From Paracentrotus lividus (taxonomy: Eukaryota; Echinodermata; Echinoidea; Camarodonta; Echinidae): 64,000 bases of DNA. The position numbers and the translations under genes were made by a program. The notes beneath the pieces were generated by a model. That model had not been told where the DNA came from, ran no database searches, and was given only the letters and a program-made list of their open reading frames with translations. The DNA lies in NCBI GenBank assembly GCA_940671915.1, contig CALNVZ010003433.1, positions 51,157,060 through 51,221,059 on the forward strand, read 5' to 3'. Of this stretch, positions 1 through 13,400 are shown one piece after another (the first letter of the stretch is position 1; each line of letters begins with the position of its first letter).

Positions 1-1985
1 ACGCACCGCATTACGGCGAATGTACCCGAATATGATCATAATACTTTTTTTAAATGTTGGCGCTTTGAAAACTATCGTATGACACTTTAAAAACGTAAAA
101 TTAACATTCATATTGTAATATATGCAAACATTAATTTTAAAAAGTATTATGATCATCTTCGGGTATATTCCCGTAATGCGGTACGTAAATAGCGTTATTA
201 TTGCTGTTTGAGGCCTGACTTTTATTTGAAACAGTAAGATCCCAACATGAAGTTCCGACATGTGACCTATATGAGAGTAAAGAACAACTCTTCAGCTTTT
301 ACCTCATGTATGTCATTATTTAGTTAAAGTGTCATACGATAGTTTTTAAAGCGCCAACTTTTAAAAAGTGTTTTGACCATAATCTGATATATTCTCGTAA
401 TGCGGAGCGTAAAAGAGGTCATTTTGCCTGTTTGAGGCCTGACTTTAATGTGAAACAATAAAATCCCAACATGAAGTTCCGACATGTGACTTATATGAGA
501 GTAAAGAACAATTCTTCATCTTTTACCTCATGTATGTCATAATTTAGTTAAAGTGTCATACGATAGTTTTTAAAGCGCCAACTTTTAAAAAGTGTTTTGA
601 CCATATTCGTAATGCGGTGCACAGAAGGGGTCATTTTTGCTGTTTGAGGCCTGACTTTCATTTGAAACAGTAAGATCCCAACATGAAGTTCCGACATGTG
701 ACTTATATGAGAGTTAAGAACAACTCTTCAGCTTTTACCTCATGTATGTCATTATTTAGTTAAAGTGTCATACGATAGTTTTTAAAGCGCCAACTTTTAA
801 CAAGTATTATGATCATATTCGGGTACATTCGCCGTAATGCGGTGCACAGAAGGGGTCATTTTTGCTGTTTGAGGCCTGAATTTTATTTAAACAATAAGAT
901 GTCAGCCAACACATAGAAGTTCCGCAGTGCCTATTATGAGAGTAGAACAATCTTGATCAGCTTTTTACCTTCATGTATGTCATTAAATTTAGTATAAAAG
1001 TGTCATACGATAGTTGGTTGAGCGAACAAGCTTTTAAAAAAGTATTATGATCATATTCGGAGTCATGATTCGCCGGTATGCGGTTGCAAACAGGACGGGG
1101 TCATTTTTGCTGTTTGATGGCTGAATTTTATTTATAAATAATAAGAATCTACAAGCATTGAAGTTTCCGACAATGTGGACACTATATTGAGATTAGAGTA
1201 AGAACATTCATATGCTTTATTTACTCTCATTGCTAATTGCATATATTTAGTATTTATAGTGTCAAACACGTTATTTATATAAGTTGATGCCTGGAATTTT
1301 ATTTGAATTACAATAAGATCCCAACATAGAAGTATTTCGTACATAGTGGACTAATGAGAAGGTATTAGAACACGACTCTCAAGCTTTCTTATCAATGTAA
1401 TGTCATTTATTTATTTGTTTAAATGTGTCATACGATATCGTTTTTTTAAAGCAAGGCGTCAAACTTTTTAAAATAGTGTTTTGAACGCATAAATCTGAAA
1501 TAGTATTCTCAGTAATAGCTGTGCATCAGAAGGTGGTCAGTATTTTGCTGTTGAAAGGCCTGATATTTTTATTTGATAGCAATAAGATCCCACATGAAGT
1601 TCCGACATGTGACTTATATGAGAGTAAAGAACAACTCTTCAGCTTTTACCTTCATGTTATGTCATTATTTAGTTTTAAAGTGTCATACGTATGTTTTTAA
1701 AATGGCCAACTTTAAAAAGTATTATGATCATATTCGGTTGTGTACATTCGCGTAATGGGTGCGGTAATAATAAGCGTTATTATTGATGTTTGAGGCCTGA
1801 CCTTTCATTTGAAGTATAGATCCAACATGAAGTTCCGACATGTGACCTAGTATGAGAGTAAAGAACAACTCTTCAGCTTTTAACCTCATGTATGTCATTA
1901 TTTATTTAAAGTTGTAATACGATAGTTTTTAAGCGCCAACGATTTAAAAGAGTATTATCACCAACTCGGTAAATTCCGTAATGTA
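1..1985. repeat. tandem array, ~211-225 bp unit, with one inverted unit end
   Basis: The phrase GAGGCCTGA recurs at about 210, 434, 645 and 870, giving a period of roughly 211-225 bp. Each unit contains the words CATGAAGTTCCGACATGTGA and GTGTCATACGATAGTTTTTA. The first ~110 bases are a reverse-complement unit end (GCACCGCATTACGG against CGTAATGCGGTGC), so the array opens with an inverted arm. Units after about 900 carry many one-base insertions compared with the clean units before it. The same family returns at 49862-51545. No coding signal is visible. Confidence 0.85.
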
Positions 1986-2318
1986 CATGTAGTTCGGTAT
2001 TTTTATTTATTTTGATCGTACAATATTTAAAACCCTTAATTCAGCCATTACAAGTATCCCTATTTTATATTTAGCGTTGGTTTTAATACTTTGAAATATC
2101 ATAATCTCACAGAGTTTTCAGATAATGATTTACTGTACCATCTAACATAATGTTATACCAAGATTGGGAAAAAAATATTCCTTTTTTATTGGCGTATTTG
2201 TAGACACTATATATACACCTTTATATTGGTCGCTGGCTTATTATTGGTCGCCAAAAGTAGCCCAATAACTTGTCAATAGCAGACTCTACATACTGACTCT
2301 ATCACCGAATCGATCAAA

Positions 2319-4750
2319 ATGCCCTCGAGTCGGGACGAAAATACATTTAAAAAATAGAGGTTTCAAAGGTACACTTATCAGGTGGTGAAAAGAGGGAAAG
2401 AAGAGGAATCAAATGTGGAGGAACTACCTCAAACTGCATCTGAGAGGAAGCTGAGTTTGAATGAATGACTCATTTTCCTGAAGCCAGTCGCATCCAAAAG
2501 TTTTCGCGTCAGCAGTTGCAAGGATTTTACATCATCGTGGCTCTCAGCTTACTGAAGCTCTTAGTACTGCCCATGTTTGCGAAGGAGGTAAGGAAAGATT
2601 GTTTTCTCTCTTCTAAATTATTTATTTTAATAATATATAACTTGATAAGATATGGAGAACTGGTGCATAAGCTGAAATATATCATTATTTGGTGGTTGCT
2701 TTATTTTGACTAATTTTAGTTTTTTTTATTGCTGAGTGAAATGAGAGTGCAAGCCAAGACAAATTATTGCTTGTGCAGATGAATCAGGGAGAAATCTACA
2801 TGTACAACAAGGATACTGTGCAAAATATATAACATTTTAAGTTTTTGGATCAATAATTTATAATTGTGACAATGGGAATTTAGACAAATAATATTTTGGT
2901 AGGCCTAGGCCCCTAGATGAATTGCTTGTGCATTCTATTTATTGGGGGTTTGTTTTCTTCATTTTGTTTATCAGGTCACATCATCATCACTCTGGAGGAT
3001 GCCACGCAGAGAAATGGGGCTCTCCTCTTGCATCATTTTGAAGTGTTTCTGTGTGCAATAAAGAGAGCCCATTTTCAAAACCTCCCCCAATTGCATCCAA
3101 GAAGTCGGGGACTGTACGAGATCAATCGAGAGCGACACTTGCAGCTGCTGAGGTTGGAATGGGACGTCAGGCACTGGCTGACTTCATGTCAATTCTGGAC
3201 CGCGCCAGTGCCTGTTGGTGGAAGCAGCTTCAGAAAACACAATGAAATGATCCATAAAGCATTAGTCAAGGTTTGTAAACTTCTTCTTCTTCCCCTCTAC
3301 TACACATTACATCATTTATTACATGTATTCTTATAAAGACATAAATTTTGAAAAATAATTTAGCTGAGTATTAGCTCTATCATTGTTTTTACTTTATTCA
3401 TTGTTATATATTTCTCTTTTTTTAAAATTTTTTATTTCAGAGTGCAGAGGAGCAGATGAAGGAAGCTGCAGAGAGGCTGAGGACAGTGGCGAGGGACAAA
3501 GACTCCTACCATAGGAAAGGACGATGTCGTTGAAGTCCCCGTAACATATGATGGTACATGGCACATGAAGGTCACGGTGTCGAAGCATTGGGGTGGGGGT
3601 GGGTTATTTCTTTAGATACAGGGGAGGTAATAGATAAGGAGGTATTTTTCTAAGGTATGTATGGAATGTAGGGCTAGGAAAGCTGGATAAATAGATGGGG
3701 ATGAATACAAGACATTGGTGGGCTGGGCATGAGGAACTTTGTTTAGGGGCACATGAGGGAAGTAGTGGGAAAGATGGAAGTAGAGGCAGCAGAAAAAACT
3801 GTGGAAAAGAGCCCTACCTGAACTAAAACTAAGGTACATAAGTATAGTGGTAAGTGACGGGATTGTAAATTCGTATAATAGGGTAAAAGATATATTGGGT
3901 GGGGCAATACTGTTGAAAAAAGGAATGTATCGGTCATGTAGGTAAGAGAATGTATAAGCACTAGATAAGTATCGTAAGAGTAAATACAGGGGTAAAGTTA
4001 GCTGATAAAAAGGGGGGAGTAGGCGGAGGAGGAAGAATAGATTAACAGGAATCATGATACAGGTATCATTGGGAGGTTTGTAAATTATTTATAGAATGGC
4101 AATAAGGGATAACTGTAAATAGGGATGCACTAGGTAATGATGAAATTAGGGTTAGGTCTGTAGAAAAAATGCAAAGGGCAATATTTGGCTGTGCTGTATC
4201 ATTCAGTCAATTGTCTGATAACAGCTACGTCCCAATATTGCCCCGATGATTGGAATGGTGTGAGTACAAAATATAAGGCACATTGAGTACAACCGAGTTT
4301 CCACCTTCACCCTGTGTGTTCTTGGACGAACTTGTGCCTATATTCAGCGACTTAGTGATCCAAGCCTCCTTGAGAGGTGCTCCCCAGGCAAGACCCAAAA
4401 ACCAAAATGAGAGCTTCAATGCTCTCATCTGGAAAAGGTGTCCAACACCTGTGGAGGGGTCCACGTGGTGTTCGCACTGCAGTCAATCTTGCAGTTCTAC
4501 GTCAGCGTTCAAATCTGTGGCGGCAGTCAATGGTCGCAACAGATTATTTTAGTAAAGCTCAATATCACACAATGGGAGCTCAGCCATCCAATCCACACGG
4601 CAAAAAGATAATTATACAAAAAAATATTTAAAAAAAAGGGTGAGGATGCTGCTAAAAAACTAAGGATAAATTAGGAGAAAGGCAAATAAGGAAAGGGAAG
4701 AAGCACTTGAGGAAATAGAGGGGAGAGGTGTATTTGCAGGTGGCTTTTAA
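2319..4750 (+). pseudogene. Mutator-like DDE transposase, frameshifted copy
   Basis: Degraded twin of the transposase at 11026-13400, with the same three-exon layout: an ATG beginning MP.S, a GAAGGAG|GTAAGG donor near 2587, a middle exon after TTTATCAG near 2974, and a last exon after ATTTCAG near 3440 that ends in GGTGGCTTTTAA. The reading frame is broken by many one-base insertions; for example the YDGTW box is readable, but the frame is lost a few codons later. Because the neighbouring non-coding DNA has the same insertion density, the breaks probably reflect read errors and not loss of selection. No product is expected from this copy as written. Confidence 0.8.
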
Positions 4751-7700
4751 ACCCCTTGAGAACAGTACAACCCCCAAATGCGGGGCACCATGCTCTTCAA
4801 TATTTTGCCGGCGGTATCGGTTCTCAATTGGTTTATTTTCTGTGCTATGTAATTATTTTAATTGTTTATTTTAAATGTCATTTCTGTATGAAATGTTATA
4901 TATATTGTTTAATTTATTATTCCTGTTGTACATATTCGTTATAGTGATATATTAAAAAGATATGTATATATTGTTTGTAAATATTTCACCGTTTTTAAAC
5001 ATATTTTTACATTTTTGATTTTTAATTAATTTTAATTTACTATAAATGCACCCATCATCATTCATTAATTTTTTTGTTTATACAAAGACTAGTCAGGTTC
5101 ATGCAGAACTGTCAGTTTTCCACTAGCTTCTTTACTACTGCCTAATCCTTCGCCAGCCAGGGTATTCAGATGGACCGCCCGGCTTGCATTAACAGACAAT
5201 AACGCTGGCAGCTGGGGTCTATCCGTAGTCATATATATTATAGTAATTCATTAAACAATTAAATTTTAATCCAATTTTAATAATTAATATTTCTCTATAT
5301 CTTGCTTTGTATTTTGTATATTGTAATAAAGATTATTTGCTATATTATTGTGGAAAAAAGTGTTCTTCTTTATTTTATACAGGTCTTTGGTGCATACGAG
5401 ATTGAAAAATGCGTGTTGAAAATGTAATGTCTTTATTTTCTTGTGTTTTTTCAAAAAATGTGATTTTTTAATGAACTACTGAAAGAATAATGAAGGGTTG
5501 TACAGAGTCCAAAATTGGTGTGAAGCTTATTGGATATATGTGCTAAAAAAAGATTGATGGAGTAGGTTTGTGTAATTACAGTTTAGTCATTTTCATGTAA
5601 TTAGTCCATGAATATATAATTAGCTTAATCTCGGAATATGAATTATTAAAAAATAAATATTAAAATAATTGACAATAGGTACTAAAAAAATTTGTTTCAC
5701 TAAAACTATGCATATTTGGATAAAGACAAACTTCAAAGTTTGACATTGATTGCATGAACCGTTTTCCCAGGAGACTTCCCTCTTTATTTCTTATGTTTTC
5801 TTTGTATGCAAATTAGGCGTATTTGGTGTCATATTCACGAACGTCTGGCATCCCGCCCATGTATACCATCAACTTATGAGGAACAAAATTCTTTAAAATC
5901 TTTAGTTTTTACAGAATAGCCAAAAAGCCACCCCAAGAAGTCTTGCCTTCCTATGTGTCCGACTCTGCAGAAAGACATTTCATCACTGTGGCTGTTATTA
6001 CACATATGGTATTTACACATGAACGTGCATAGAACGTGCATTAGTAATTTCGAATATCAAAATTTGGAAATGACCCGAAAATGTAGTTATACTTTTGTAT
6101 TCAGCTAAGTTATAAACAGTACTACTGGATTAATACACTTAAATAAATTGTCCTTGTTATGAATTTCGGGGACTACAATATACGGGATTTAATCTTAGCG
6201 TGTTTCTAAAATGCTTCTCTGTTTAAGCAATTATTAGATTTATACTTATTATTTGTTCTTAATTTCACATTAATATTTTCTAATTTCAGTTATACGAATT
6301 GTATTCGTTATTCTTGTGTATGTGATTGTGAATTGTGAATACTAGTACTCTTAATGATAACAAATTAAAGATAAATAATTTATTCCTTATAATTTGGCAC
6401 AAATTTATATGATACAAATATCACGGCTTGTAATGCCAATTGCCATAATATCAAGGATATATTAAAATTTACAGCAATTATAATGTTATCATGTACAATT
6501 TACCATGTAATTTTTTTTTATGCCTTACAATTTAGTTTAAAACAGTTGCTGAAAGAAATTTTTAAAATAGTTGGTAATGTTGAAGATAAATTAATGATTT
6601 ACAAAGGCTAAAATAATTCTGGTGTAGATGGGTTTATATGAGCGTTGAAATTGAATTTAAATAAGTTGGATTTCAACTGGACATTTTAAATGATTTTTTT
6701 TTTTTCCTTTTTAATTATTACTTATATTGCATCTTCTCTTGTTGTCTTTTTCTCATGTTTTAGATTTCACAGCGCAGCGCCATTAATCTTGGGTATAAGC
6801 GACCACAACAGCAAAATGTCTCCCTTTTAGTGACGCTTTTTTGCATTATCTGGATAACATCAATTGTTATGTGAATATGAATAACATAATCAACAGGCGA
6901 GAAGCCAAAAATCACTGACCTAATAGGATTATTTTCTACGAACTGTACATTAAAAAAAACCGGCTTTTGAATTAGAACGGTTTTAAATGAATAATAAATC
7001 ATTGAATTATCTACTTAAATTGGCAACGCAACAGAAAAATGTATAATCTGCTTGCGTTTTCTATTAGATGCAAATTTGCCTAATTTTTTTTTCATGATGT
7101 AATTTTGTTGTATTTTTATCAGTATTTGTGTCATTAAATTAAAGTTTTATAATTTTTTTAAGGTTGCAGGAGTGAAAATAATAATAAGAATTTGTAGTTT
7201 GCAACTTTGAGGATCAAAAAAGTGATTCATATTTAGAACCATCTGGGCAAATTCTGTCATCTTATGGGTTAATGGTGAACAGAATCGTAACGCGTCGTTG
7301 TGGGTTCAGCGACGTTAATCTCTTCACCAGACCAACAGTAGTTGTGGCTGAGTTGAGCAAATGTTGATGTAATCATATATCATTGGGGGGGGGGCCAGGC
7401 AGAAAAATTGGCATCTTTGGTGGGGTGAGAATACTGTGAGGTTGAAGCGAAAGTTAAGAGATGTTAGGCGGCGGAGGGTTTCTAGGGATGCGCAAGTTAA
7501 GAACAAGACAATCACATCAAACATATACATTTTTATATGATGTATGAATAGTAGCTAGATGAATTCTTATCTGTTTATATTGACATACGGTTATTTCATG
7601 GTACATATTTACATGTAAAGACTGGCAATAGTTAGCATGAATGGTATATCAAAGGGCATAGGTTAAACATTCCTTTTAATGGGTCTTTTCAGTAAGTACG

Positions 7701-8490
7701 TTGCATCTATTAGCTGACCTTCAGGATTAATGTTCATATTGTGCCGTACTCACAGCAGCGTAGTTAATTTCAATTACTACTTGATTATATCTTCTCTTCT
7801 AAATTTAGATTAAATATATTGTTGAATGGTCCTATAGTAGCTGATTTTGTGACATTTGTTTTCATACATAATTATTACATGTCTGTAAGGATAAATGCGA
7901 ACTTTTTACTACTCCCACTAAATAGATTGTGATATGAGAATTTATTGGATTCCTGCTATTGATTATCTATTCATTTTCATACTCACCCTCTACTGTTATC
8001 CTGCCATTATAGATTGGTTGTTTACAAGTGAACGGAGCGAGCTACTGAGAAGGATAAAATAATCTAATATTATTAACAGGTGTACCCCAAACTTCTGACG
8101 ATTTTTTATTACATCTTTTTACTACAATTTTTAGTTTGTTTTTCTTACAGTCTCTTAACAAAAAATAACCTGAAAAATGTTGAGAGGGGGGGCATGGCAA
8201 ACCTGGGAGGCCCCCCTTTGTACCACTGCGTGCCGGATTCCTCTTTTTTGTATCTGTTGGATTATTTGTCTATTCATTTAAAATTCCAAATCAGCAGTAG
8301 ATTGGAAGATTAGCGAGATATGCTGGTTCAATTTGTTTATGGTGATCCTATAGTGTCTCTTCAAGTATCTCCGGTGATTGAAATATAAATTTTCCGTCCT
8401 CGATGCAGAAATTCGCAAAAACATTATTAGGTAGACGCCTTAAATGCTTTAATTAACGGTGAAAGGCACCGTGCTTATGTGTTAACCCGC
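4751..8490. other. AT-rich spacer, no gene (copy 1)
   Basis: 3' flank of the transposase inside copy 1, equivalent to 13401-16725. It contains long A/T runs, a G-run near 7384 and the phrase AAGTGAACGGAGCGAGC near 8028. Open frames are short, interrupted and not conserved in the twin copy. I see no gene here. Confidence 0.6.
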
Positions 8491-10225
8491 GTCATTCTCG
8501 TTTTTTCCGCCAAAGGTTCGGTGGAAATTCCGAAGGTTCTTTTTATTGTCCGAGTTTTAGCGTTATTCCCGAAGGTTACGTCAATTTCCGAAAGAGTTCG
8601 TATATTCGAAGGTTCTTATTTCCCATAGTTTTCGTTAATTCTTCCGTGAAGGGTTCGTAGTACATATCGCGTAAGGTAGTCGTTATTTTCCGAAGTGTTT
8701 CGTAGCCATTGCCGAAAAGACGCAAAATAGGGTGTCGTTATTTTTTGCCGAAGCGTTCGTCGTTTGCCGAAACGAAATATGGATTCGGTACATTATTTTC
8801 CGAAAAGAAATAAGGTTCGTTATATACTTTATATCGTTCCCCGAAAGGTTTCGTCCATTTGAGTTGTGTATTTTATAGTTGATAATAATAATTGTCTTTT
8901 TATTATGCCGAAAACACAAAAAGTGGGTTCGTTAATTCCGTTAAGTGTTTTGTCATTATATTCGGAAACGAAATACTTTATTTAGTGATCAAACGGTGTT
9001 GTATAAATAAAAAAATAGGATATTAGTGCAATAAGTTCAGCGGAAGATGATACTTCTAGACACACGTGTAATTCTGGCTGTACTAATGTTTTTCATTAGT
9101 TGAAACAGTTCTACTTTGACTTACCTGATGTATTCAGTTTGGCGTAGAATCTCGTAGAGAGTAGCATGACGATAAACATGATACACGGCACCGTCATTAT
9201 TTTTTAAAAAAATTTTTTGGACTATTTCAGCATTGAATTCAAAAGTGTTTGGCCTGGTGAGGAAGGCAGTTAGTTGCCACTCCGGTCTTGCGGCTCCCCA
9301 AGCCAAAAGAAGAGGAATCAGTCCCCTCACAACTCCTTTTTTTTTTTTTTAGAGTGTTAATCCTCATCTTCTGGTCCTCAACTAAGCCACCCCTGTCCCA
9401 TCCATTTCCTCAGTCCTTATCTATCATATACACTCCGCCCACTTCCGATTGCTTCGGCAGCAGGGCGACATTTAAATCAAGAATGTTGGATCCTTTTCAG
9501 ATCAATACTGCTGCCCCCTAGCTGAAAATTTACAGTTAGATACACTCGGCGCGCCGATTCTTGCCATGAACTAGTTCCCATAAGCCTGGAATCACCCTTA
9601 TGAGAAAGAATTCTTAAAACAAGCGCGCGCTGTTGTATACGAAATCAACCCTTTCCACCCTCGATTAGAAACAAATTGACAGTAAGGTGATTATTCTCCT
9701 TCCCTCGCCAACACGGCCACTACCGCCGCTGCCCCTCTCTTAAGTTTTCCCGGGCTTTTCGCCACAATTATGTGATTATTACAGTCACTATTTGGACTAA
9801 TTACAACAAACTTGATTTATTTTATCTTGGTATTAAAACGATACCTTCCGGAATGACTGATGGCCCCCTATTGTTGTCGTTTTCGGAATGATGACGACCT
9901 TCGGATTGACGAACCCTAATTCTTCGTTTTGCAATTACGAACCCTCGGAATACAATAGACAGAACCCCTTTTCGTTTTCGGAATGGAGTCGGCCTATCGG
10001 AAAAACGAACCCTATTTCGTTATTCGGCAGATGACGAACTCGGAATAACAACCTTTCGGAATAACGCCCACGTACACAAATGTTCGGTATTAACGAACGC
10101 TTTTTTTTTTATTTTTCGGAAAACGATACATCGAGGATAGTGGCAATTTTATCGCTGTTTCGGAAATGACGCACCTATTCGGAATATAATGAACCTTCAG
10201 GATAAACTCGACCTGTCGGAATTAC
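8491..10225. mobile_element. fold-back element with 16-bp arrays (copy 1)
   Basis: Noisy twin of the element at 16726-18145. The left array repeats TTCCGAAGGTTCGT-type words (about 8500-8960). The right array repeats the reverse complement, CGGAATGACGAACCTTCGG-type words (about 9880-10225). Most units carry indels compared with the cleaner copy. The core between the arrays includes about 150 bases (9305-9465) almost identical to 17345-17500. Confidence 0.75.
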
Positions 10226-10750
10226 GAAGTGTAAACCCTCTCATATTAAGACCAACTTGGTGCTGGCCTCAATTCACAACAAATGTGCCCTCCGCATTCA
10301 CTCACCAATGTTTGTATACGCCCAGTTTAAGAAGAAGGGGAAGGGAAGGGGTTAAAAAGAAGGGAAAGAAGGTGGTCGTCGTCCCTCCGGATGGGAACCA
10401 TAAGGGAGGCCAGGACATCCCAATACAACGTTACGGCTAGATGATGCTTATGCGTTCCCTTCCTATGGATTCCTTGAATATTTGTTGCAAGAAGCCCAGA
10501 GTGAGGAAGGCAGTCTATGGTCTCGAGTCTCCAAAGATTTCTGTTCCTCCAGGGGGGGGGGAGGGGGGGGACATCCTTTGTTAGGCAATCCGCTGTGCTC
10601 ACCCCCCTGTCTCCCTGACAGTAAGATTCCCTGATTACGGCATTGATACCGGCATGCATAGTGAAGAATTGTTGGGGGGGGATGGGGGTTCAATACAACT
10701 GAAGTTTGGGGCCCTTGCCTAAACATGTTGCACAGCGTGAAGAATTTGGA

Positions 10751-10775
10751 NNNNNNNNNNNNNNNNNNNNNNNNN
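10751..10775. other. assembly gap, 25 N
   Basis: Exactly 25 N, sitting at the junction of the two tandem copies. A fixed short N run joining duplicated ends is a placeholder used by gap-filling software when the fill overlaps the next contig. Confidence 0.98.
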
Positions 10776-11025
10776 AATATCCCTATTTTAACTTTGGTTT
10801 TAATACTTTAAGATAATCATAATCTCACAGAGTTTCAGATAATGATTTACTTACCTCTACAATAATGTTAACAAGATTTGGGAAAAAAAAAAATTTCCTT
10901 TTTTATTGGCGTATTTGTAGACACTATAATAACCCCCTTATTGGTCGCTGGCTTATTGGTCGCCAAAAGTAGCCCAATAACTTGTCATAGCAACCTCACT
11001 GACTCTATCACCGAAATCGATCAAA

Positions 11026-13400
11026 ATGCCTCGAGTGGGACGAAAATACATTTAAAAAATAGAGGTTTCAAAGGTACACCTTATCATGTGGTGAAAAGAA
11101 GGAAAGAAGAGGAATCAAATGTGGAGGAACTACCTCAAACTGCATCTGAGAGGAAGCTGAGTTTGAATGAATGACTCATTTTCTGAAGCCAGTCCCATCC
11201 AAAAGTTTTCGCGTCAGCAGTTGCAAGGATTTTACATCATCAGTGGCTCTCAGCTTACTGAAGCTCTTAGTACTGCCCATGTTTGCGAAGGAGGTAAGGA
11301 AAGATTGTTTTCTCTCTTCTAAATTATTTATTTAATATATATAAACTTGATAAGATAGGAGAACTGGTGCATAAGCTGAAAATATATCATTATTTGGTGG
11401 TTGCTTTTTGACTAATTTTAGTTTTTATTGCTGAGTGAAATGAGAGTGCAAGCCCAAGACAAATTTTGCTTGTGCAGATGAATCAGGGAGAAATCTACAT
11501 GTACAACAAGGATACTGTGCAAAATATAAACAGTTTTAGTTTTGATCAATAATTTATAATTGTGACAATGGGAATTTAGACAAATAATATTTTGGTAGGC
11601 CTAGGCCCCTAGATGATTGCTGTGCATCTATTTATTGGGGTTTGTTTTCTTCATTTTGTTTATCAGGTCACATCATCACTCTGGAGGATGCCACGCAGAG
11701 AAATGGGCTCTCCTCTTGCATCATTTTGAAGTGTTCTGTGTGCAATAAAGAGAGCCCATTTCAAACCTCCCCCAATGCATCCAAGAAGTCGGGGACCTGC
11801 TACGAGATCAATCGGAGAGCGACACTTGCAGCTGCTGAGGTTGGAATGGGACGTCAGGCACTGGCTGACTTCATGTCAATTCTGGACGCGCCAGTGCCTG
11901 TTGGTGGAAGCAGCTTCCAGAAACACATGAAGATGATCCATAAAGCATTAGTCAAGGTTTGTAAACTTCTTTCTTCCCCCTCTACACATTTACATCATTT
12001 ATTACATGTATTCTTTAAAGACATAAATTTTGAAATAAATTTAGCTGAGTATTAGCTCTATCATTGTTTTTACTTATTCATGGTTATATTTCTCTCTTTT
12101 TTTAATTTTTATTTTCAGAGTGCAGAGGAGCAGATGAAGGAAGCTGCAGAGAGGCTGAGGACAGTGGCGAGGGACAAAGACCCATCCATAGGAAAGGACG
12201 ATGTCGTTGATGTCCCCGTAACATATGATGGTACATGGCACAGAAGAGGTCACGTGTCGAAGCATGGGGTGGGGGTGGTTATTTCTTTAGATACAGGGGA
12301 GGTAATAGATAAGGAGGTATTTTCTAAGGTATGTAGTGAATGTAGGGCTAAGGAAAGCTGGGATAAAGATGGGGATGAATACAAGACATGGTGGGCTGGG
12401 CATGAGGAACTTTGTTTAGGGGCACATGAGGGAAGTAGTGGGAAGATGGAAGTAGAGGCAGCAGAAAAACTGTGGAAAAGAGCCCCTACTGAACTAAAAC
12501 TAAGGTACAAGTATATGGTAAGTGACGGGGATTGTAAATCGTATAATAGGGTAAAAGATATATATGGGGTGGGGCATACTGTTGAAAAAAAGGAATGTAT
12601 CGGTCATGTAGGTAAGAGAATGTATAATGCACTAGATAAGTATCGTAAGAGTAAATCAGGGGTAAAGTTAGCTGATAAAAAGGGGGTAGGGAGGGGGAAG
12701 AATAGATTAACAGGGACATCAGATACAGGTTCAATTGGGAGGTTTTGTAAATATTATAGAATGGCAATAAGGGATAACTGTAATAGGGATGCACTAGGTA
12801 ATGATGAAATTAGGGTTAGGTCTGTAGAAAAAATGCAAAGGGCAATATTGGCTGTGCTGTATCATTCAGTCAATATGTCTGATAACAGCATACGTCACCA
12901 ATATTGCCCCGATGATGGATGGTGTGAGTACAAAAATAAAGGCACATTGAAGTACAACCGATTTCACCTTCACCCTGTGTTCTTGGACGAACTTGTGCCT
13001 ATATTCAAGCGACTTAGTGATCCAAGCCTCCTTGAGAGGTGCCTCCCAGGCAAGACCCAAAACCAAAATGAGAGCTTCAATGCTCTCATCTGGAAAAGGT
13101 GTCCCAAACACCTGTGGAGGGGTCCACGTGGTGTTCGCACTGCAGTCAATCTTGCAGTTCTAGCGTTCAACTGTGGCGCAGTCAATGGTCGCAACAGATT
13201 ATTTAGTAAGCTCAATATCACAATGGGAGCTCAAGCCATCCAATCCACACGGCAAAAAGATAATTATACAAAAAAAATATTTAAAAAAAAGTGAGGATGC
13301 TGCTAAGAAACTAAGGATAAATAGGAGAAAGGCAAATAAGGAAAGGGAAGAAGCACTTGAGGAAATAGAGGGGGAGGTGTATTTGGCAGGTGGCTTTTAA
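11026..13400 (+). CDS. Mutator-like DDE transposase (three exons)
   Basis: Autonomous-type DNA transposase with the Mutator-like transposase domain common in aquatic invertebrates. Exon 1 is 11026-11293 (ATG reading MPRVGRKYI, donor GAG|GTAAGG); exon 2 is 11667-11956 (acceptor TTTATCAG, donor AAG|GTTTGT); exon 3 is 12119-13400 (acceptor TTTTCAG). The exon 1/2 junction splits a Gly codon after one base and the 2/3 junction is phase 0, so all three fit. Exon 2 carries a CSVC knuckle and the YEINRRA box. In exon 3 the likely catalytic triad is D in YDGTW (12227), D in SDGDCKSY (12524) and E in NQNESFN (13070); CSEC and CPDDGWC cysteine pairs also fit the family. Exon 1 has two frame breaks (A/T run near 11053; near 11173), a possible third near 11183, and exon 3 has one in the A-run near 13283, after which a charged tail runs to 13400. 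The first two exon 1 breaks also occur in copy 1, so they may be real. Confidence 0.85.

Larger units (their letters stand above)
2041..10750. repeat. copy 1 of the ~8 kb duplicated segment (noisy)
   Basis: This block aligns end to end with 10776-18600, in the same order and orientation, from the word TATCCCTATTTTA to GAAGAATTTGGA. It is about 0.9 kb longer, mainly because of scattered one- and two-base insertions that fall equally in exons and in AT-rich spacer. It ends exactly at a 25-N gap. That is how a long-read gap fill would look if it overlapped the next contig without being merged. A true tandem duplication is the alternative. Confidence 0.85.

Noticed and set aside
10189..10726. Overlapping frames on both strands near the 10.75 kb gap
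   Set aside because: They lie in noisy gap-fill sequence, contain G/C runs and are not conserved in the twin copy at 18110-18560.
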